Assembly (NCBI RefSeq): GCF_036320965.1
Contig: NC_092231.1
Coordinates: 27,393,894 to 27,457,893 of the forward strand
Direction of reading: 5' to 3'
From: Panulirus ornatus
Taxonomy: Eukaryota > Arthropoda > Malacostraca > Decapoda > Palinuridae
DNA: 64,000 nucleotides
A program made the translations under genes and the position numbers. Under the pieces are notes generated by a model. It was not told the origin of the DNA. It saw only the letters and a program-made list of their open reading frames with translations, and did no database searches. The first letter of the stretch is position 1; every line of letters starts with the position of its first letter. Positions 21,349-32,752 of this stretch are shown piece after piece.

Positions 21349-21588
21349 TTTTTTCTTTCAAACTATTCGCCATTTCCCGCATCAGCGAGGTAGCGTTAAG
21401 AACAGAGGACTGGGCCTTTGAGGGAATACCCTCACCTGGCCCAATTCTCTGTTCCTTCTTTTGGAAAATTAAAAAAAAAAAAACGAGAGGGGAGGATTTC
21501 CAGCCCCCCGCTCCCTCCCCTTTTAGTCGCCTTCTACGACACGCAGGGAATACGTGGGAAGTATTCTTTCTCCCCTATCCCCAGGGAT
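21349..21588 (-). mobile_element. S1 element, complete
   Basis: It is inverted: TTTCTTTCAAACTATTCGCC at the low end and CCCCTATCCCCAGGGAT at the high end. It directly follows the A and TA tail of the LINE-A1 to its left. Confidence 0.9.
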
Positions 21589-21604
21589 ATATATATATAT
21601 ATAT

Positions 21605-21675
21605 TTCTTTTCTTTTAAACTATTCGCCATTTCCCACATTAGCGCGGTAGCGTTAAGAACAGAGGACTGGGCTTT
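21605..21675 (-). mobile_element. S1 element, 3' end only
   Basis: About 70 bases: CTTTTAAACTATTCGCCATT to CAGAGGACTGGGCTTTT, then a TA tract. 5'-truncated. Confidence 0.85.

Positions 21676-22067
<392 letters not shown>

Positions 22068-22140
<73 letters not shown>
22068..22140. repeat. (TA)n tract
   Basis: Pure TA between the 5' end of S1 and the poly(T) of an inverted LINE-A1. Confidence 0.95.
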
Positions 22141-22148
<8 letters not shown>

Positions 22149-24083
22149 TTTTATACTTTGTCGCTGTCTCCCGCGTTTGCGAGGTAGCGCAAGGAAACAG
22201 ACGAAAGAAATGGCCCAACCCCCCCCATACACATGTATATACATACGTCCACACACGCAAATATACATACCTACACAGCTTTCCATGGTTTACCCCAGAC
22301 GCTTCACATGCCTTGATTCAATCCACTGACAGCACGTCAACCCCGGTATACCACATCGCTCCAATTCACTCTATTCCTTGCCCTCCTTTCACCCTCCTGC
22401 ATGTTCAGGCCCCGATCACACAAAATCTTTTTCACTCCATCTTTCCACCTCCAATTTGGTCTCCCTCTTCTCCTCGTTCCCTCCACCTCCGACACATATA
22501 TCCTCTTGGTCAATCTTTCCTCACTCATTCTCTCCATGTGCCCAAACCACTTCAAAACACCCTCTTCTGCTCTCTCAACCACGCTCTTTTTATTTCCACA
22601 CATCTCTCTTACCCTTACGTTACTCACTCGATCAAACCACCTCACACCACACATTGTCCTCAAACATCTCATTTCCAGCACATCCATCCTCCTGCGCACA
22701 ACTCTATCCATAGCCCACGCCTCGCAACCATACAACATTGTTGGAACCACTATTCCTTCAAACATACCCATTTTTGCTTTCCGAGATAATGTTCTCGACT
22801 TCCACACATTCTTCAAGGCCCCCAGAATTTTCGCCCCCTCCCCCACCCTATGATCCACTTCCGCTTCCATGGTTCCATCCGCTGCCAGATCCACTCCCAG
22901 ATATCTAAAACACTTCACTTCCTCCAGTTTTTCTCCATTCAAACTCACCTCCCAATTGACTTGACCCTCAACCCTACTGTACCTAATAACCTTGCTCTTA
23001 TTCACATTTACTCTTAACTTTCTTCTTCCACACACTTTACCAAACTCAGTCACCAGCTTCTGCAGTTTCTCACATGAATCAGCCACCAGTGCTGTATCAT
23101 CAGCGAACAACAACTGACTCACTTCCCAAGCTCTCTCATCCCCAACAGACTTCATACTTGCCCCTCTTTCGAAAACTCTTGCATTTACCTCCCTAACAAC
23201 CCCATCCATAAACAAATTAAACAACCATGGAGACATCACACACCCCTGCCGCAAACCTACATTCACTGAGAACCAATCACTTTCCTCTCTTCCTACACGT
23301 ACACATGCCTTACATCCTCGATAAAAACTTTTCACTGCTTCTAACAACTTTCCTCCCACACCATATATTCTTAATACCTTCCACAGAGCATCTCTATCAA
23401 CTCTATCATATGCCTTCTCCAGATCCATAAATGCTACATACAAATCCATTTGCTTTTCTAAGTATTTCTCACATACATTCTTCAAAGCAAACACCTGATC
23501 CACACATCCTCTACCACTTCTGAAACCACACTGCTCTTCCCCAATCTGATGCTCTGTACATGCCTTCACCCTCTCAATCAATACCCTCCCATATAATTTA
23601 CCAGGAATACTCAACAAACTTATACCACTAAATTTGAGCACTCACTCTTATCCCCTTTGCCTTTGTACAATGGCACTATGCACGCATTCCGCCAATCCTC
23701 AGGCACCTCACCATGAGTCATATATACATTAAATAACCTTACCAACCAGTCAACAATACAGTCACCCCCTTTTTTAATAAATTCCACTGCAATACCATCC
23801 AAACCTGCTGCCTTGCCGGCTTTCATCTTCCGCAAAGCTTTCACTACCTCTTCTCTGTTTACCAAATCATTTTCCCTAACCCTCTCACTTTGCACACCAC
23901 CTCGACCAAAACACCCTATATCTGCCACTCTATCATCAAACACATTCAACAAACCTTCAAAATACTCACTCCATCTTCTCACATCACCACTACTTGTTAT
24001 CACCTCCCCATTTGCGCCCTTCACTGAAGTTCCCATTTGCTCCCTTGTCTTATGCACTTTATTTACCTCCTTCCAGAACATCT
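22141..24083 (-). mobile_element. LINE-A1 copy, 5'-truncated before RT
   Basis: Poly(T) and short 3' UTR (22141-22336), then the RT and C-terminus in a 434-codon frame. A frameshift near 23635 leads to a second frame (23620-24081) with GLDGIAVEFIKKGGDCIVDW. It ends at KVNKVHK and MFWK against (TA)n. The endonuclease is absent. Confidence 0.9.
22337..23641 (-). pseudogene. LINE-A1 RT and C-terminal open frame
   Basis: 434 codons. From the N-terminus: SIPGKLYGRVL near 11, EEQCGFRSGRGCVDQVFAL near 35-55, YVAFMDLEKAYDRVDRDALW near 68-88 (motif A, Asp present), GLRQGCVMSPWLFNLFMDG near 129-147 (motif B), LLFADDTALVADS near 177-189 (motif C, both Asp present), then a tether and the C-terminal RRRGRPNWRWKDGVKK near 390-406. 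The RT copies element RNA at a nicked target. The N-terminal RT part is in another frame, so this is a fragment. Confidence 0.8.
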
Positions 24084-24086
24084 TAT

Positions 24087-24153
<67 letters not shown>
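24084..24153. repeat. (TA)n tract
   Basis: TA with one AAA interruption, between the truncated 5' end of LINE-A1 and the 5' end of a direct S1. Confidence 0.95.
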
Positions 24154-24155
<2 letters not shown>

Positions 24156-24400
24156 CCCTGGGGATAGGGGAGAAAGAATACTTCCCACGTATTCCCTGCG
24201 TGTCGTAGAAGGCGACTAAAAGGGGAGGGAGCGGGTGGCTGGAAATCCTCCCCTCTCGTTTTTTTTTTTTTTTTTATTTTCCAAAAGAAGGAACAGAGAA
24301 GGGGGCCAGGTGAGGATTTTCCCTCTAAGGCCCAGTCCTCTGTTCTTAACGCTACCTCGCAAACGCGGGAAATGGCGAATAGTATGAAAAAAAAAAGAAA

Positions 24401-24409
<9 letters not shown>
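24154..24409 (+). mobile_element. S1 element, complete
   Basis: Head ATCCCTGGGGATAGGGGAG; tail CGCTACCTCGCAAACGCGGG, where the loop is AAAC as in LINE-A rather than the usual S1 TAAT. It ends in a long A-rich tail and (TA)n. Confidence 0.9.
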
Positions 24410-24435
<26 letters not shown>

Positions 24436-24439
<4 letters not shown>

Positions 24440-24673
24440 GAAGGGATAGGGGAGAAGGAATACTTCCCACGTATTCCCTACGTGTCGTAGAAGGCGAATA
24501 AAAGGGGAGGGAGCAGGCGGCTGGAAATCCTCCCCTCTCGTTCTTTTTTAATTTTCCAAAAGAAGGAACACAGAATTGGGCCAGGTGAGGGTATTCCCTC
24601 AAAGGCCCAGTCCTCTGTTCTTAACGCTACCTCGCTAATGCGGGAAATGGCGAATAGTTTGAAAGAAAGAAAG
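24436..24673 (+). mobile_element. S1 element, altered 5' end
   Basis: It starts CAGAGAAGGGATAGGGGAGA, so the normal CCCTGGGGATAGG head is fused to an internal-like CAGAGAAGG. The rest is standard, ending GTTTGAAAGAAAGAAAG. Confidence 0.85.
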
Positions 24674-24677
24674 ATAT

Positions 24678-24781
24678 ACAGAGAAGGGGGCCAGGTGAGG
24701 ATATTTCCTCAAAGGCCCAGTCCTCTGTTCTTAACGTTACCTCGCTAACGCGGGAAATGGCGAATAGTTTGAAAAAAAAAA
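24678..24781 (+). mobile_element. S1 element, 3' half
   Basis: It begins at the internal ACAGAGAAGGGGGCCAGG and runs through GTTACCTCGCTAACGCGGG to the A-rich tail. A LINE-A1 begins immediately after its A-run. Confidence 0.85.
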
Positions 24782-26437
24782 TTGGATGGTATTGCAGTGG
24801 AATTTATTAAAAAAGGGGGTGACGGTATTATTGACTGGTTGGTAAGGTTATTTAATGAATGTATGACTCATGGTGAGGTGCCTGAGGATTGGCAGAATGC
24901 GTGCACAGTACCACTGTACAAAGGCAAAGGGGATAAGAGTGAGTGCTCAAATTTCAGAGGTATAAGTTTGTTGAGTATTCCTGGTAAATTATATGGGAGG
25001 GTATTGATTGAGAGGGTGAAGGAATGTACAGAGCATCAGATTGGGGAAGAGCAGTGTGGTTTCAGAAGTGGTAGAGGATGTGTGGATCAGGTGTTTGCTT
25101 TGAAGAATGTATGTTAGAAATACTTAGAAAAGCAAATGGATTTGTATGTAGCATTTATGGATCTGGAGAAGGCATATGATAGAGTTGATAGAGATGCTCT
25201 GTGGAAGGTATTAACAATATATGGTGTGGGAGGCAAGTTGTTAGAAGCAGTGAAAAGTTTTTATCGAGGATGTAAGGCATGTGTACGTGTAGGAAGAGAG
25301 GAAAGTGATTGGTTCTCAGTGAATGTAGGTTTGCGGCAGGGGTGTGTGATGTCTCCATGGTTGTTTAATTTGTTTATGGATGGGGTTGTTAGGGAGGTGA
25401 ATGCAAGAGTTTTAGAAAGAGGGGCAAGTATGAAGTCTGTTGGGGATGAGAGAGCTTGGGAAGTGAGTCAGTTGTTGTTCGCTGATGATACAGCGCTGGT
25501 GGCTGATTCATGTGAGAAACTGCAGAAGCTGGTGACTGAGTTTGGTAAAGTGTGTGAAAGAAGAAAGTTAAGAGTAAATGTGAATAAGAGCAAGGTTATT
25601 AGGTACAGTAGGGTTGAGGGTCAAGTCAATTGGGAGGTAAGTTTGAATGGAGAAAAACTGGAGGAAGTAAAGTGTTTTAGATATCTGGGAGTGGATCTGG
25701 CAGCGGATGGAACCATGGAAGCGGAAGTGGATCATAGGGTGGGGGAGGGGGCGAAAATCCTGGGAGCCTTGAAGAATGTGTGGAAGTCGAGAACATTATC
25801 TCGGAAAGCAAAAATGGGTATGTTTGAAGGAATAGTGGTTCCAACAATGTTGTATAGTTGCGAGGCGTGGGCTATGGATAGAGTTGTGCGCAGGAGGGTG
25901 GATGTGCTGGAAATGAGATGTTTGAGGACAATGTGTGTTGTGAGGTGGTTTGATCGAGTAAGTAATGTAAGGGTAAGAGAGATGTGTGGACATAAAAAGA
26001 GCGTGGTTGAGAGAGCAGAAGAGGGTGTTTTGAAATGGTGTGGGCACATGGAGAGAATGAGTGAGGGCAGATTGACCCAAGAGGATATATGTGTCGGAGG
26101 TGGAGGGAACGAGGAGAAGTGGGAGACCAAATTGGAGGTGGAAAGATGGAGTGAAAAAGATTTTGTGTGATCGGGGCCTGAACATGCAGGAGGGTGAAAG
26201 GAGGGCAAGGAATAGAGTGAATTGGATCGATGTGGTATACTGGGGTTGACGTGCTGTCAGTGGATTGAATCAGGGCATGTGAAGCGTCTAGGGTAAACCA
26301 TGGAAAGCTGTGTAGGTATGTATATTTGCGTGTGTGGACGTATGTATATACATGTGTATGGGGGTGGGTTGGGCCATTTCTTTCGTCTGTTTCCTTGCGC
26401 TACCTCGCAAACGCGGGAGACAGTGGCAAAAAAGAAA

Positions 26438-26446
<9 letters not shown>
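24782..26446 (+). mobile_element. LINE-A1 copy, RT to 3' end
   Basis: It starts at LDGIAVEFIKKG. One frame covers 24782-25117 to TAG (Glu in other copies), and the same frame continues from 25136 to 26170. An inserted C near 26085 shifts the frame before the GRP tail, so the annotated frame ends early at DFV. Short 3' UTR and A-rich end. Otherwise motifs A, B and FADDTALVADS are intact. Confidence 0.9.
25136..26170 (+). pseudogene. LINE-A1 RT open frame, frameshifted C-terminus
   Basis: 344 codons starting MDLYVAFMDLEKAYDRVDRD (motif A). Motif B GLRQGCVMSPWLF lies near residue 65-77 and FADD near 115-118. The C-terminus switches to unrelated residues after MERMSEGRLT because of the inserted base. 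Upstream, TAG at 25115-25117 separates it from its own N-terminal part. Confidence 0.75.

Positions 26447-26504
<58 letters not shown>
26446..26504. repeat. (TA)n tract
   Basis: Pure TA joining the 3' end of one LINE-A1 to the truncated 5' end of the next in head-to-tail order. Confidence 0.95.
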
Positions 26505-26511
<7 letters not shown>

Positions 26512-28655
26512 GGGTAGTGAGTGGTGGGATGAAGAAGTAAGATTATTAGTGAAAGAGAAGAGAGAGGCATTTGGACGATTTTTGCAGAGAAAAAATGCAA
26601 TTGAGTGGGAGATGTATAAAAGAAAGAGACAAGAGGTCAAGAGAAAGGTGCAAGAGGTGAAAAAGAGGGCAAATGAGAGTTGGGGTGAGAGAGTATCATT
26701 AAATTGTAGGGAGAATAAAAAGATGTTCTGGAAGGAGGTAAATAAAGTGTGCGTAAGACAAGGGAGCAAATGGGAACTTCAGTGAAGGGTGCAAATGGGG
26801 AGGTGATAACAAGTAGTGGTGATATGAGAAGGAGATGGAGTGAGTATTTTGAAGGTTTGTTGAATGTGTTTGATGATAGAGTGGCAGATATAGGGTGTTT
26901 TGGTCGAGGTGGTGTGCAAAGTGAGAGGGTTAGGGAAAATGATTTGGTAAACAGAGAAGAGGTAGTAAAAGCTTTGTGGAAGATGAAAGCCGGCAAGGCA
27001 GCAGGTTTGGATGGTATTGCAGTGGAATTTATTAAAAAAGGGGGTGAATGTATTATTGGTTGGTAAGGTTATTTAATGTATGTATGACTCATGGTGAGGT
27101 GCCTGAGGATTGGCGGAATGCGTGCATAGTGCCATTGTACAAAGGCAAAGGGGATAAGAGTGAGTGCTCAAATTACAGAGGTATAAATTTGTTGAGTATT
27201 CCTGGTAAATTATATGGGAGGGTATTGATTGTGAGGGTGAAGGCATGTACAGAGCATCAGATTGGGGAAGAGCAGTGTGGTTTCAGAAGTGGTAGAGGAT
27301 GTGTGGATCAGGTGTTTGCTTTGAAGAATGTATGTGAGAAATACTTAGAAAAGCAAATGGATTTGTATGTAGCATTTATGGATCTGGAGAAGGCATATGA
27401 TAGAGTTGATAGAGATGCTCTGTGGAAGGTATTAAGAATATATGGTGTGGGAGGCAAGTTGTTAGAAGCAGTGAAAAGTTTTTATCGAGGAAGTAAGGCA
27501 TGTGTACGTGTAGGAAGAGAGGAAAGTGATTGGTTCTCAGTGAATGTAGGTTTGCGGCAGGGGTGTGTGATGTCTCCATGGTTGTTTAATTTGTTTATGG
27601 ATGGGGTTGTTAGGGAGATGAATGCAAGAGTTTTGGAAAGAGGGGCAAGTATGAAGTCTGTTGTGGATGAGAGAGCTTGGGAAGTGAGTCAGTTGTTGTT
27701 CGCTGATGATACAGCGCTGGTGGCTCATTCATGTGAGAAACTGCAGAAGCTGGTGACTGAGTTTGGTAAAGTGTGTGAAAGAAGAAAGTTAAGAGTAAAT
27801 GTGAATAAGAGCAAGGTTATTAGGTACAGTAGGGTTGAGGGTCAAGTCAATTGGGAGGTAAGTTTGAATGGAGAAAAACTGGAGGAAGTAAAGAGTTTTA
27901 GATATCTGGGAGTGAATCCGGCAGCGGATGGAACCATGGAAGCGGAAGTGGATCATAGGGTGGGGGAGGGGGCGAAAATTCTGGGAGCCTTGAAAAATGT
28001 GTGGAAGTCGAGAACATTATCTCGGAAAGCAAAAATGGGTATGTTTGAAGGAATAGTGGTTCCAACAATGTTGTATGGTTGCGAGGCGTGGGCTATGGAT
28101 AGAGTTGTGCGCAGGAGGATGGATGTGCTGGAAATGAGATGTTTGAGGACAATGTGTGGTGTGAGGTGGTTTGATCGAGTAAGTAACATAAGGGTAAGAG
28201 AGATGTGTGGAAATAAAAAGAGCGTGGTTGAGAGAGCAGATGAGGGTGTTTTGAAATGGTTTGGGCACATGGAGAGAATGAGTAAGGAAAGATTGACCAA
28301 GAGGATATATGTGTCGGAGGTGGAGGGAACGAGGAGAAGTGGGAGACCAAATTGGAGGTGGAAAGATGGAGTGAAAAAGATTTTGTGTGATCGGGGCCTG
28401 AACATGCAGGAGGGTGAAAGGAGGGCAAGGAATAGAGTGAATTGGAGCGATGTGGTATACTGGGGTTGACGTGCTGTCAGTGGATTGAATCAGGGCATGT
28501 GAAGCATCGGGGGTAAACCATGGAAAGCTGTGTAGGTATGTATATTTGCGTGTGTGGACGTATGTATATACATGTGTATGGGGGTGGGTTGGGCCATTTC
28601 TTTCGTCTGTTTCCTTGCACTACCTCGCAAATGCGGGAGAAAGAAAAAAAAAAAG
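26505..28655 (+). mobile_element. LINE-A1 copy, linker to 3' end
   Basis: It begins in the linker (RKGSEWWDEEVRLLVKEK). A two-base insertion near 26752 and a four-base loss near 27057 shift frames. From 27048 a 473-codon frame runs to the stop at 28469. Short 3' UTR; the terminal box is damaged (GCACTACCTCGCAAATGCGG, then GAGAAAG in place of GAGACAGCG). Confidence 0.9.
27048..28469 (+). pseudogene. LINE-A1 RT and C-terminal open frame
   Basis: 473 codons: DWRNACIVPLYKGKGDKS near 22-40, QCGFRSGRGCVDQVFAL near 75-92, MDLEKAYDRVDRDALW near 108-123, GLRQGCVMSPWLFNLFMDG near 167-185, LLFADDTALVAHS near 215-227 and GRPNWRWKDGVKK near 430-443, ending VVYWG. It lacks the RT N-terminal GLDGIAVEFI block (other frame) and the endonuclease. 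Confidence 0.8.
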
Positions 28656-28899
28656 ATTTCAAACTATTTGCCATTTCCCGCATTAGCGAGGTAGCATTAA
28701 GGACAGAGGACTGGGCGTTTGAGGGAATATCCTCACCTGGCCCCCTTCTCTTTCCGTTCTTTTGGAAAATTAAAAAAAAGAAAAAGAAAAAAACGAGAGG
28801 GGAGGATTTCCAGCCCCCCGCTCCCTTCCCTTTTAGTCGCATTCTACGACATGCAGGGAATACGTGGGAAGTATTCTTTCTCCCCTATCCCCTGGGATA
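28656..28899 (-). mobile_element. S1 element, complete
   Basis: Inverted: TTTCAAACTATTTGCCATTT to CCCCTATCCCCTGGGAT. It abuts the A-rich tail of the preceding LINE-A1 and the poly(T) of the next. Confidence 0.9.
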
Positions 28900-28910
28900 T
28901 TGTTAAATAT

Positions 28911-29947
28911 TTTTTTTTTTTTTTTATACTTTGTCGCTGTCACCCGCGTTTGCGAGGTAGCGCAAGGAAACAGACGAAAGAAATGTTTCAACCCCCCCCA
29001 TACACATGTATATACATACGTCCACACACGCAAATATACATACCTACACAGCTTTCCATGGTTTACCCCAGACGCTTCACATGCCTTGATTCAATCCACT
29101 GACAGCACGTCAACCCCAGTATACGACATCGCTCCAATGCACTCTATTCCTTGCCCTCCTTTCACCCTCCTGCATGTTCAGGGCCCGATCACACAAAATC
29201 TTTTTCACTCCATCTTTCCACCTCCAATTTGGTCTCCCTCTTCTCCTTGCTCCCTCCACCTCCGACACATATATCCTCTTGGTCAATCTTTCCTCACTCA
29301 TCCTCTCCATGTGCCCAAACCACTTCAAAACACCCTCTTCTGCTCTCTCAACCACGCTCTTTTTATTTCCATACACCTCTCTTACCCTTACATTACTCAC
29401 TCGATCAAACCACCTCACGCCACACATTGTCCTCAAACATCTCATTTCCAGCACATCCATCCTCCTGCGCACAACTCTATCCATAGCCCATGCCTCGCAA
29501 CCATACAACATTGTTGAAACCACTTTTCCTTCAAACATACCCATTTTTGCTTTCCGAGATAATGTTCTCGACTTCCACACATTCTTCAAGGCCCCCAGGA
29601 TTTTCGCCCCCTCCCCCACCCTATGATCCACTTCCACTTCCATGGTTCCATCCGCTGCCAGATCCACTCCCAGATATCTAAAACACTTCACTTCCTCCAG
29701 TTTTTCTCCATTCAAACTCACCTCCCAATTGACTTGACCCTCAACCCTACTGTACCTAATAACCTTGCTCTTATTCACATTTACTCTTAACTTTCTTCTT
29801 CCACACACTTTACCAAACTCAGTCACCAGCTTCTGCAGTTTCTCACATGAATCAGCCACCAGCGCTGTATCATCAGCGAACAACAACTGACTCACTTCCC
29901 AAGCTCTCTCATCCCCAACAGACTTCATACTTGCCCCTCTTTCCAAA
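28911..29947 (-). mobile_element. LINE-A1 copy, 5'-truncated in RT
   Basis: Poly(T), short 3' UTR, then a single 278-codon frame (29110-29946) from MERGASMKSVGDERAWEVSQ through FADD to the C-terminal GRPNWRWKDGVKK. It is truncated just upstream of motif C at nearly the same place as the copy at 2043. Beyond 29947 is unrelated AT-rich DNA. Confidence 0.9.
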
Positions 29948-30672
29948 TATATTGTTAATAATATAGTTAAATATATTACACAAAAAATATATTTTTCTCA
30001 TTCAAAGGTAGAAAAGTTTTGTTGAGTTATAAATTGAATTCCTGAATAGACCCAACTCCACCATAAATGCTTATATCTATAACGGAAATGTTAAAAATGT
30101 AATGCTTACTAATATTTACAAATACATGAAAATGAAAACAAGGGACAAGTAATAAATATGGAAAAAAAAAAGGTGTTACATTTGATAAGAAATCTCCAAA
30201 TGCAGACTTCTCAGCCTATCTGTTTACTAGAAAATGTAATGCTCTAAATACGAGGGAACTCATTTATGGTATCATTACTAATAAACAGTTGAAGAGAAAA
30301 TAAAAGAAAATTGTGATAGAAATAATGAGTGTACAAGAATGTGATACCATACATGCATAATGCTTAAAATAAACAGATGGTACAATAAACCATAAATGCC
30401 ACAAAGAATGTATGAAAGTGATAATTACATTATTTTCACAATTTTGAAAGATATAAACATAAAACAGAGAGAAAAAAATTATATGTTGCCCCAGCTCTGA
30501 AGGGGTATGGGCCAGTCCACTTTAATTGATGGAGTTTCAATTTTGTGAATACATGACTAGCTTTCACAGTTTGCATTCAAAGGTGATGGTTTAAAAGTTC
30601 ATACATCTAAGACTTAACAGCATTTCAATAGTCTGTTAAATAGTGTATATCAAATCATTACTTATTTTCATA
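29948..30672. other. AT-rich unique sequence
   Basis: No coding or repeat feature recognised. It may be host intergenic or intronic DNA between LINE insertions. Confidence 0.4.
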
Positions 30673-32248
30673 TTTTGCTTTGTTGCTGTCTCCTGCGTTT
30701 GCGAGGTAGTGCAAGGAAACAGACGAAAGAAATGGCCCAACCCACCCCCATACACATGTATATACATACACGTCCACACACGCAAATATACATACCTACA
30801 CAGCTTTCCATGGTTTACCCCAGACGCTTCACATGCCTTGATTCAATCCACTGACAGCACGTCAACCCCGGTATACCACATCGATCCAATTCACTCTATT
30901 CCTTGCCCTCCTTTCACCCTCCTGCATGTTCAGGCCCTGATCACACAAAATCTTTTTCACTCCATCTTTCCACCTCCACTTTGGTCTCCCTCTTCTCCTC
31001 GTTCCCTCCACCTCTGACCCACATATCCTCTTGGTCAATCTTTCCTCAATCATTCTCTCCATATGCCCAAACCATTTCAAAACACCCTCTTCTGCTCTCT
31101 CAACCACGCTCTTTTTATTTCCACACATCTCTCTTACCCTTACGTTACTTACTCGATCAAACCACCTCACACCACACATTGTCCTCAAACATCTCATTTC
31201 CAGCACATCCACCCTCCTGCACACAACTCTATCCATAGCCCACGCCTCGCAACCATACAAAATTGTTGGAACCACTATTCCTTCAAACATACCCATTTTT
31301 GCTTTCCGAGATAATGTTCTCGACTTCCACACATTCTTCAAGGCTCCCAGGATTTTCACCCCCTCCCCCACCCTATGATCCACTTCCGCTTTCATGGTTC
31401 CATCCGCTGCCAGATCCACTCCCAAATATCTAAAACACTTTACTTCCTCCAGTTTTTCTCCATTCAAACTTACCTCCTAATTGACTTGACCCTCAACCCT
31501 ACTGTACCTAATAACCTTGCTCTTATTCACATTTACTCTTAACTTTCTTCTTTCACACACTTTACCAAACTCAGTCACCAGCTTCTGCAGTTTCTCACAT
31601 GAATCAGCCACCAGCGCTGTATCATCAGTGAACAACAACTGACTCACTTCCCAAGCTCTCTCATCCACAACAGACTTCATACTTGCCCCTCTTTCCAAAA
31701 CTCTTGCATTCACCTCCCTAACAACCCCATCCATAAACAAATCAAACAACCATGGAGACATCACACACCCCTGCCGCAAACCTACATTCACTGAGAACCA
31801 ATCACTTTCCTCTCTTCCTACACGTACACATGCCTTACTTCCTCGATAAAAACTTTTCACTGCTTCTAACAACTTGCCTCCCACACCATATATTCTTAAT
31901 ACCTTCCACAGAGCATCTCTATCAACTCTATCATATGCCTTCTCCAGATCCATAAATGCTACATACAAATCCATTTGCTTTTCTAAGTATTTCTCACATA
32001 CATTCTTCAAAGCAAACACCTGATCCACACATCCTCTACCACTTCTGAAACCACACTGCTCTTCCCCAATCTGATGCTCTGTACATGCCTTCACCCTCTC
32101 AATCAATATCCTCCCATATAATTTACCAGGAATACTCAACAAACTTATACCTCTGAAATTTGAGCACTCACTCTTATCCCCTTTGCCTTTGTACAATGGC
32201 ACTATGCACGCATTCCGCCAATCCTCAGGCACCTCACCATGAGTCATA
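30673..32248 (-). mobile_element. LINE-A copy in duplication unit 1
   Basis: Inverted. 3' UTR, then a C-terminal frame (30862-31467, 201 codons), stop TAG near 31479, then the RT frame continuing past 32200. It carries the full RT with GLRQGCVMSPWLFDLFMDG and LLFTDDTALVADS, where Ala of FADD is replaced by Thr. It is truncated at MTHGEVPEDWRN against TA. Confidence 0.9.
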
Positions 32249-32400
32249 TATATATATATATATATATACATATCCATACTTGCTGCTTTTATCCATTCCC
32301 ATTGCCACCCCGCCACACACGAAATAGCAACCCCCTCCAGCAAGGAAGTGCCAGTAATAGACAAAAAAGGCCATATTTGTTCACACTCAGTCTCTAGCAA
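31477..32400 (-). pseudogene. LINE-A RT open frame, unit 1
   Basis: 307 codons, but the first 50 or so come from TA and LINE 3' UTR sequence. Genuine RT begins at MTHGEVPEDWRNACIVPLYK and covers motif A (AFMDLEKAYDRV), motif B (RQGCVMSPWLFDLF) and motif C as FTDD, stopping at a TAG shared with the duplicate unit. The C-terminal part lies in 30862-31467. Confidence 0.7.
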
Positions 32401-32443
32401 TTATGTGCAATGCACCAAAACCACAGCTGCCTTTCCCTGCATA
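32270..32443 (-). mobile_element. LINE-A2 long 3' UTR fragment, unit 1
   Basis: CTCAGTCTCTAGCAATTATG, ACCAAAACCACAGCTGCC and CCACCCCGCCACACACGAAA match the part of the 3' UTR present only in the long form. It carries neither the terminal box nor coding sequence and is repeated at 34350-34523. Confidence 0.75.
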
Positions 32444-32752
32444 TTTATCACTATATTTTTTGGAGGACTCTAGGACAGCTTAGGCAAAGAAGGTTTTGTC
32501 ATATATTCTCTTTGAATATGTGGTTAATCATTAGTTCGAGCAATAAGTTAGACCCTCCCTAATAAAACTACATAGTAAAATATTTTCAGATTAGAAATGA
32601 AATATAATTCACCATATCATTCACCTAATAAATGAAGAATGATTTTATCTGAAATTTGGTCACTTGCCTCTCCTTGCCTACCTGAATTACAAATATTCTA
32701 TTGTAACATCATTTCTACCATCTTTCTTAATATGTAATGTCTTTTTTTTTTT

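Larger units (their letters stand above)
30673..32752 (-). repeat. 2.08-kb tandem duplication, unit 1
   Basis: Nearly identical to 32753-34830 at an offset of 2079-2080 bases. The unit contains an inverted LINE-A (30673-32248), a short (TA)n, a LINE-A2 3' UTR fragment (32270-32443) and about 300 bases of unique sequence ending in TATGTAATGTC and poly(T). Identity extends through the unique DNA, so it is a segmental duplication rather than two insertions. Confidence 0.9.
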
